Assembly (NCBI GenBank): GCA_002347365.1 | Contig: DDWT01000018.1 | Coordinates: 26,330 to 32,712, forward strand | Direction: 5' to 3' | Source: Actinobacteria bacterium UBA2279 | GTDB lineage: Bacteria; Actinomycetota; Coriobacteriia; Anaerosomatales; Anaerosomataceae | Length of the DNA: 6,383 nucleotides | In this document: in pieces, positions 5,990 to 6,383 of the stretch | How the letters are laid out: each line of letters opens with the position of its first letter | Position numbering within the stretch: the first letter of the stretch is position 1 | Made by a program: the position numbers and the translations under genes | Notes under the pieces: model-generated | What the model saw: the letters and a program-made list of their open reading frames with translations, nothing else | What the model was told of the DNA's origin: nothing | The model's database searches: none

Positions 5990-6011
5990 GGTACGACCAC
6001 GTGGTACGACC
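5990..6011. promoter_or_regulatory. Candidate antitoxin operator: direct repeats flanking a palindrome
   Basis: GGTACGACC occurs twice (5990-5998 and 6003-6011), separated by ACGT, so the repeat period is 13 bp. The junction also forms the 8-bp palindrome CCACGTGG (5997-6004). It lies immediately downstream of the -10 and covers the predicted start. Ribbon-helix-helix antitoxins usually autorepress by binding short repeated half-sites in their own promoter, so this is the natural operator candidate. Binding itself is inferred. Confidence 0.5.
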
Positions 6012-6024
6012 GCAGGAACATGCC

Positions 6025-6309
6025 ATGTCAGTGGACAAGTTCAGCATCTCGCTACCTGAAGACCTGGTCGCCGACGTCGACGATCTCGCCCATTCTGAGG
6101 GCCTCACGCGCAGCGCGATCATTCGCGAGGCGACCACCGACTACGTCACCAAGCGCAAGCTCACCACCCGGGAGGCTCAGCGTCGCGAGCGGATCGACTC
6201 GGCCATAGACGCGTTCAAGGGCATCTCGGCGGAATGGGGTCCTGACGAGCGCTCCGTGACGGAGATCCTGGACGAGATCAGGCGCGAATCGGAGCCGGCA
6301 GGTGAGTGA
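6025..6309 (+). CDS. Ribbon-helix-helix (CopG/VapB-type) antitoxin
   Basis: 94 residues. The N-terminus VDKFSISLPEDLVADVDDLA (3-22) is the beta strand and first helix of a ribbon-helix-helix DNA-binding domain, and GLTRSAIIREATTDYV (27-42) is the turn plus second helix. The acidic and basic C-terminal half (TREAQRRERID...EILDEIRRESEPAGE) is the likely toxin-binding, flexible part. It should dimerise, bind its own promoter and neutralise the PIN toxin that follows. The start at 6025 is preferred because AGGAA ends 6 nt upstream and the domain begins right there. An in-frame upstream start at 5899 would translate through the promoter and operator. The toxin GTG overlaps its last codons by 8 nt, a typical coupled TA arrangement. 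Confidence 0.88.
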   Translation: MSVDKFSISLPEDLVADVDDLAHSEGLTRSAIIREATTDYVTKRKLTTREAQRRERIDSAIDAFKGISAEWGPDERSVTEILDEIRRESEPAGE

Positions 6310-6383
6310 GCGCACGATAGCCGTGCTGGACTCGTCGGTGGGCGTGAAATGGGTGAAACCGGAGGCGGGCAGTGACGAGGCGT
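6302..6383 (+). CDS. PIN-domain toxin (VapC-like), N-terminal fragment at window edge
   Basis: Only 27 codons are visible from a GTG at 6302: MSERTIAVLDSSVGVKWVKP, then EAGSDEA. The pattern AVLDSSVGVKW is the first strand of a PIN ribonuclease domain, with Asp10 the first acidic metal ligand. VapC-like toxins cleave RNA, often tRNA or rRNA. GGAG (6291-6294) lies 7 nt before the GTG, and the start overlaps the antitoxin stop by 8 nt, which favours translational coupling. The other GTG nearby (6306) hits a stop after four codons. The remaining acidic residues and the C-terminus lie outside the window, so intactness cannot be judged. Confidence 0.8.
   Translation, partial: MSERTIAVLDSSVGVKWVKPEAGSDEA

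Noticed and set aside
5899..6024. Upstream in-frame start of the antitoxin
   Set aside because: It would translate the promoter and operator; AGGAA and the domain boundary support 6025.

Overview
The window looks like chromosomal DNA of a high-GC bacterium, most plausibly an actinobacterium-like lineage. This is inferred from GC-rich coding sequence, from an extended -10 element TGCTACACT that recurs at three gene starts (two with no room for a leader), and from a candidate LexA box of the Gram-positive/actinobacterial type (CGAAC-N4-GTTC). The species cannot be named from the sequence alone.

Left part (1-2706, all minus strand): three genes in series, separated by two gaps of 38 nt. They are an unrecognised 116-residue protein (2706-2356), a 261-residue protein with a PP-loop-like IAGRDS motif and a CxxC pair (2317-1532), and a soluble two-PAS sensor histidine kinase (1493 to beyond position 1). 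The first two genes have the TGCTACACT element 6-7 nt before their ATG, which suggests leaderless transcripts. The kinase has a normal Shine-Dalgarno and is probably read through from the gene above it.

Centre (2707-5829): a compact type II restriction-modification cassette. A Sau3AI/MutH-family restriction endonuclease on the plus strand (2767-4110) converges on an operon of C5-cytosine methyltransferase (5829-4507) and Vsr-type mismatch endonuclease (4541-4107). The methyltransferase and vsr overlap by 35 nt. The endonuclease and vsr stop codons share one CTAG. The likely target, by family, is GATC: the nuclease cuts it, the methyltransferase protects the cytosine, and Vsr repairs the T:G mismatches left when 5-methylcytosine deaminates. 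No controller (C) protein gene is present. Instead, the methyltransferase promoter carries a near-consensus SOS box over the predicted transcription start and a GATC site inside the -35 hexamer. These suggest control by LexA and/or by methylation.

Right part (5873-6383): a short intergenic region with three GATC sites and a dyad symmetry leads into a plus-strand VapBC-type toxin-antitoxin pair. Its promoter has a repeat-containing candidate operator just downstream of the -10. The ribbon-helix-helix antitoxin is complete (6025-6309). The PIN-domain toxin starts at a GTG overlapping the antitoxin stop and runs off the window. Two addiction-type modules (R-M and TA) therefore sit side by side, as at the edge of an accessory or defence region. 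No rRNA, tRNA, CRISPR array, insertion sequence or convincing intrinsic terminator was seen, and no gene-free stretch exceeds 300 bases.
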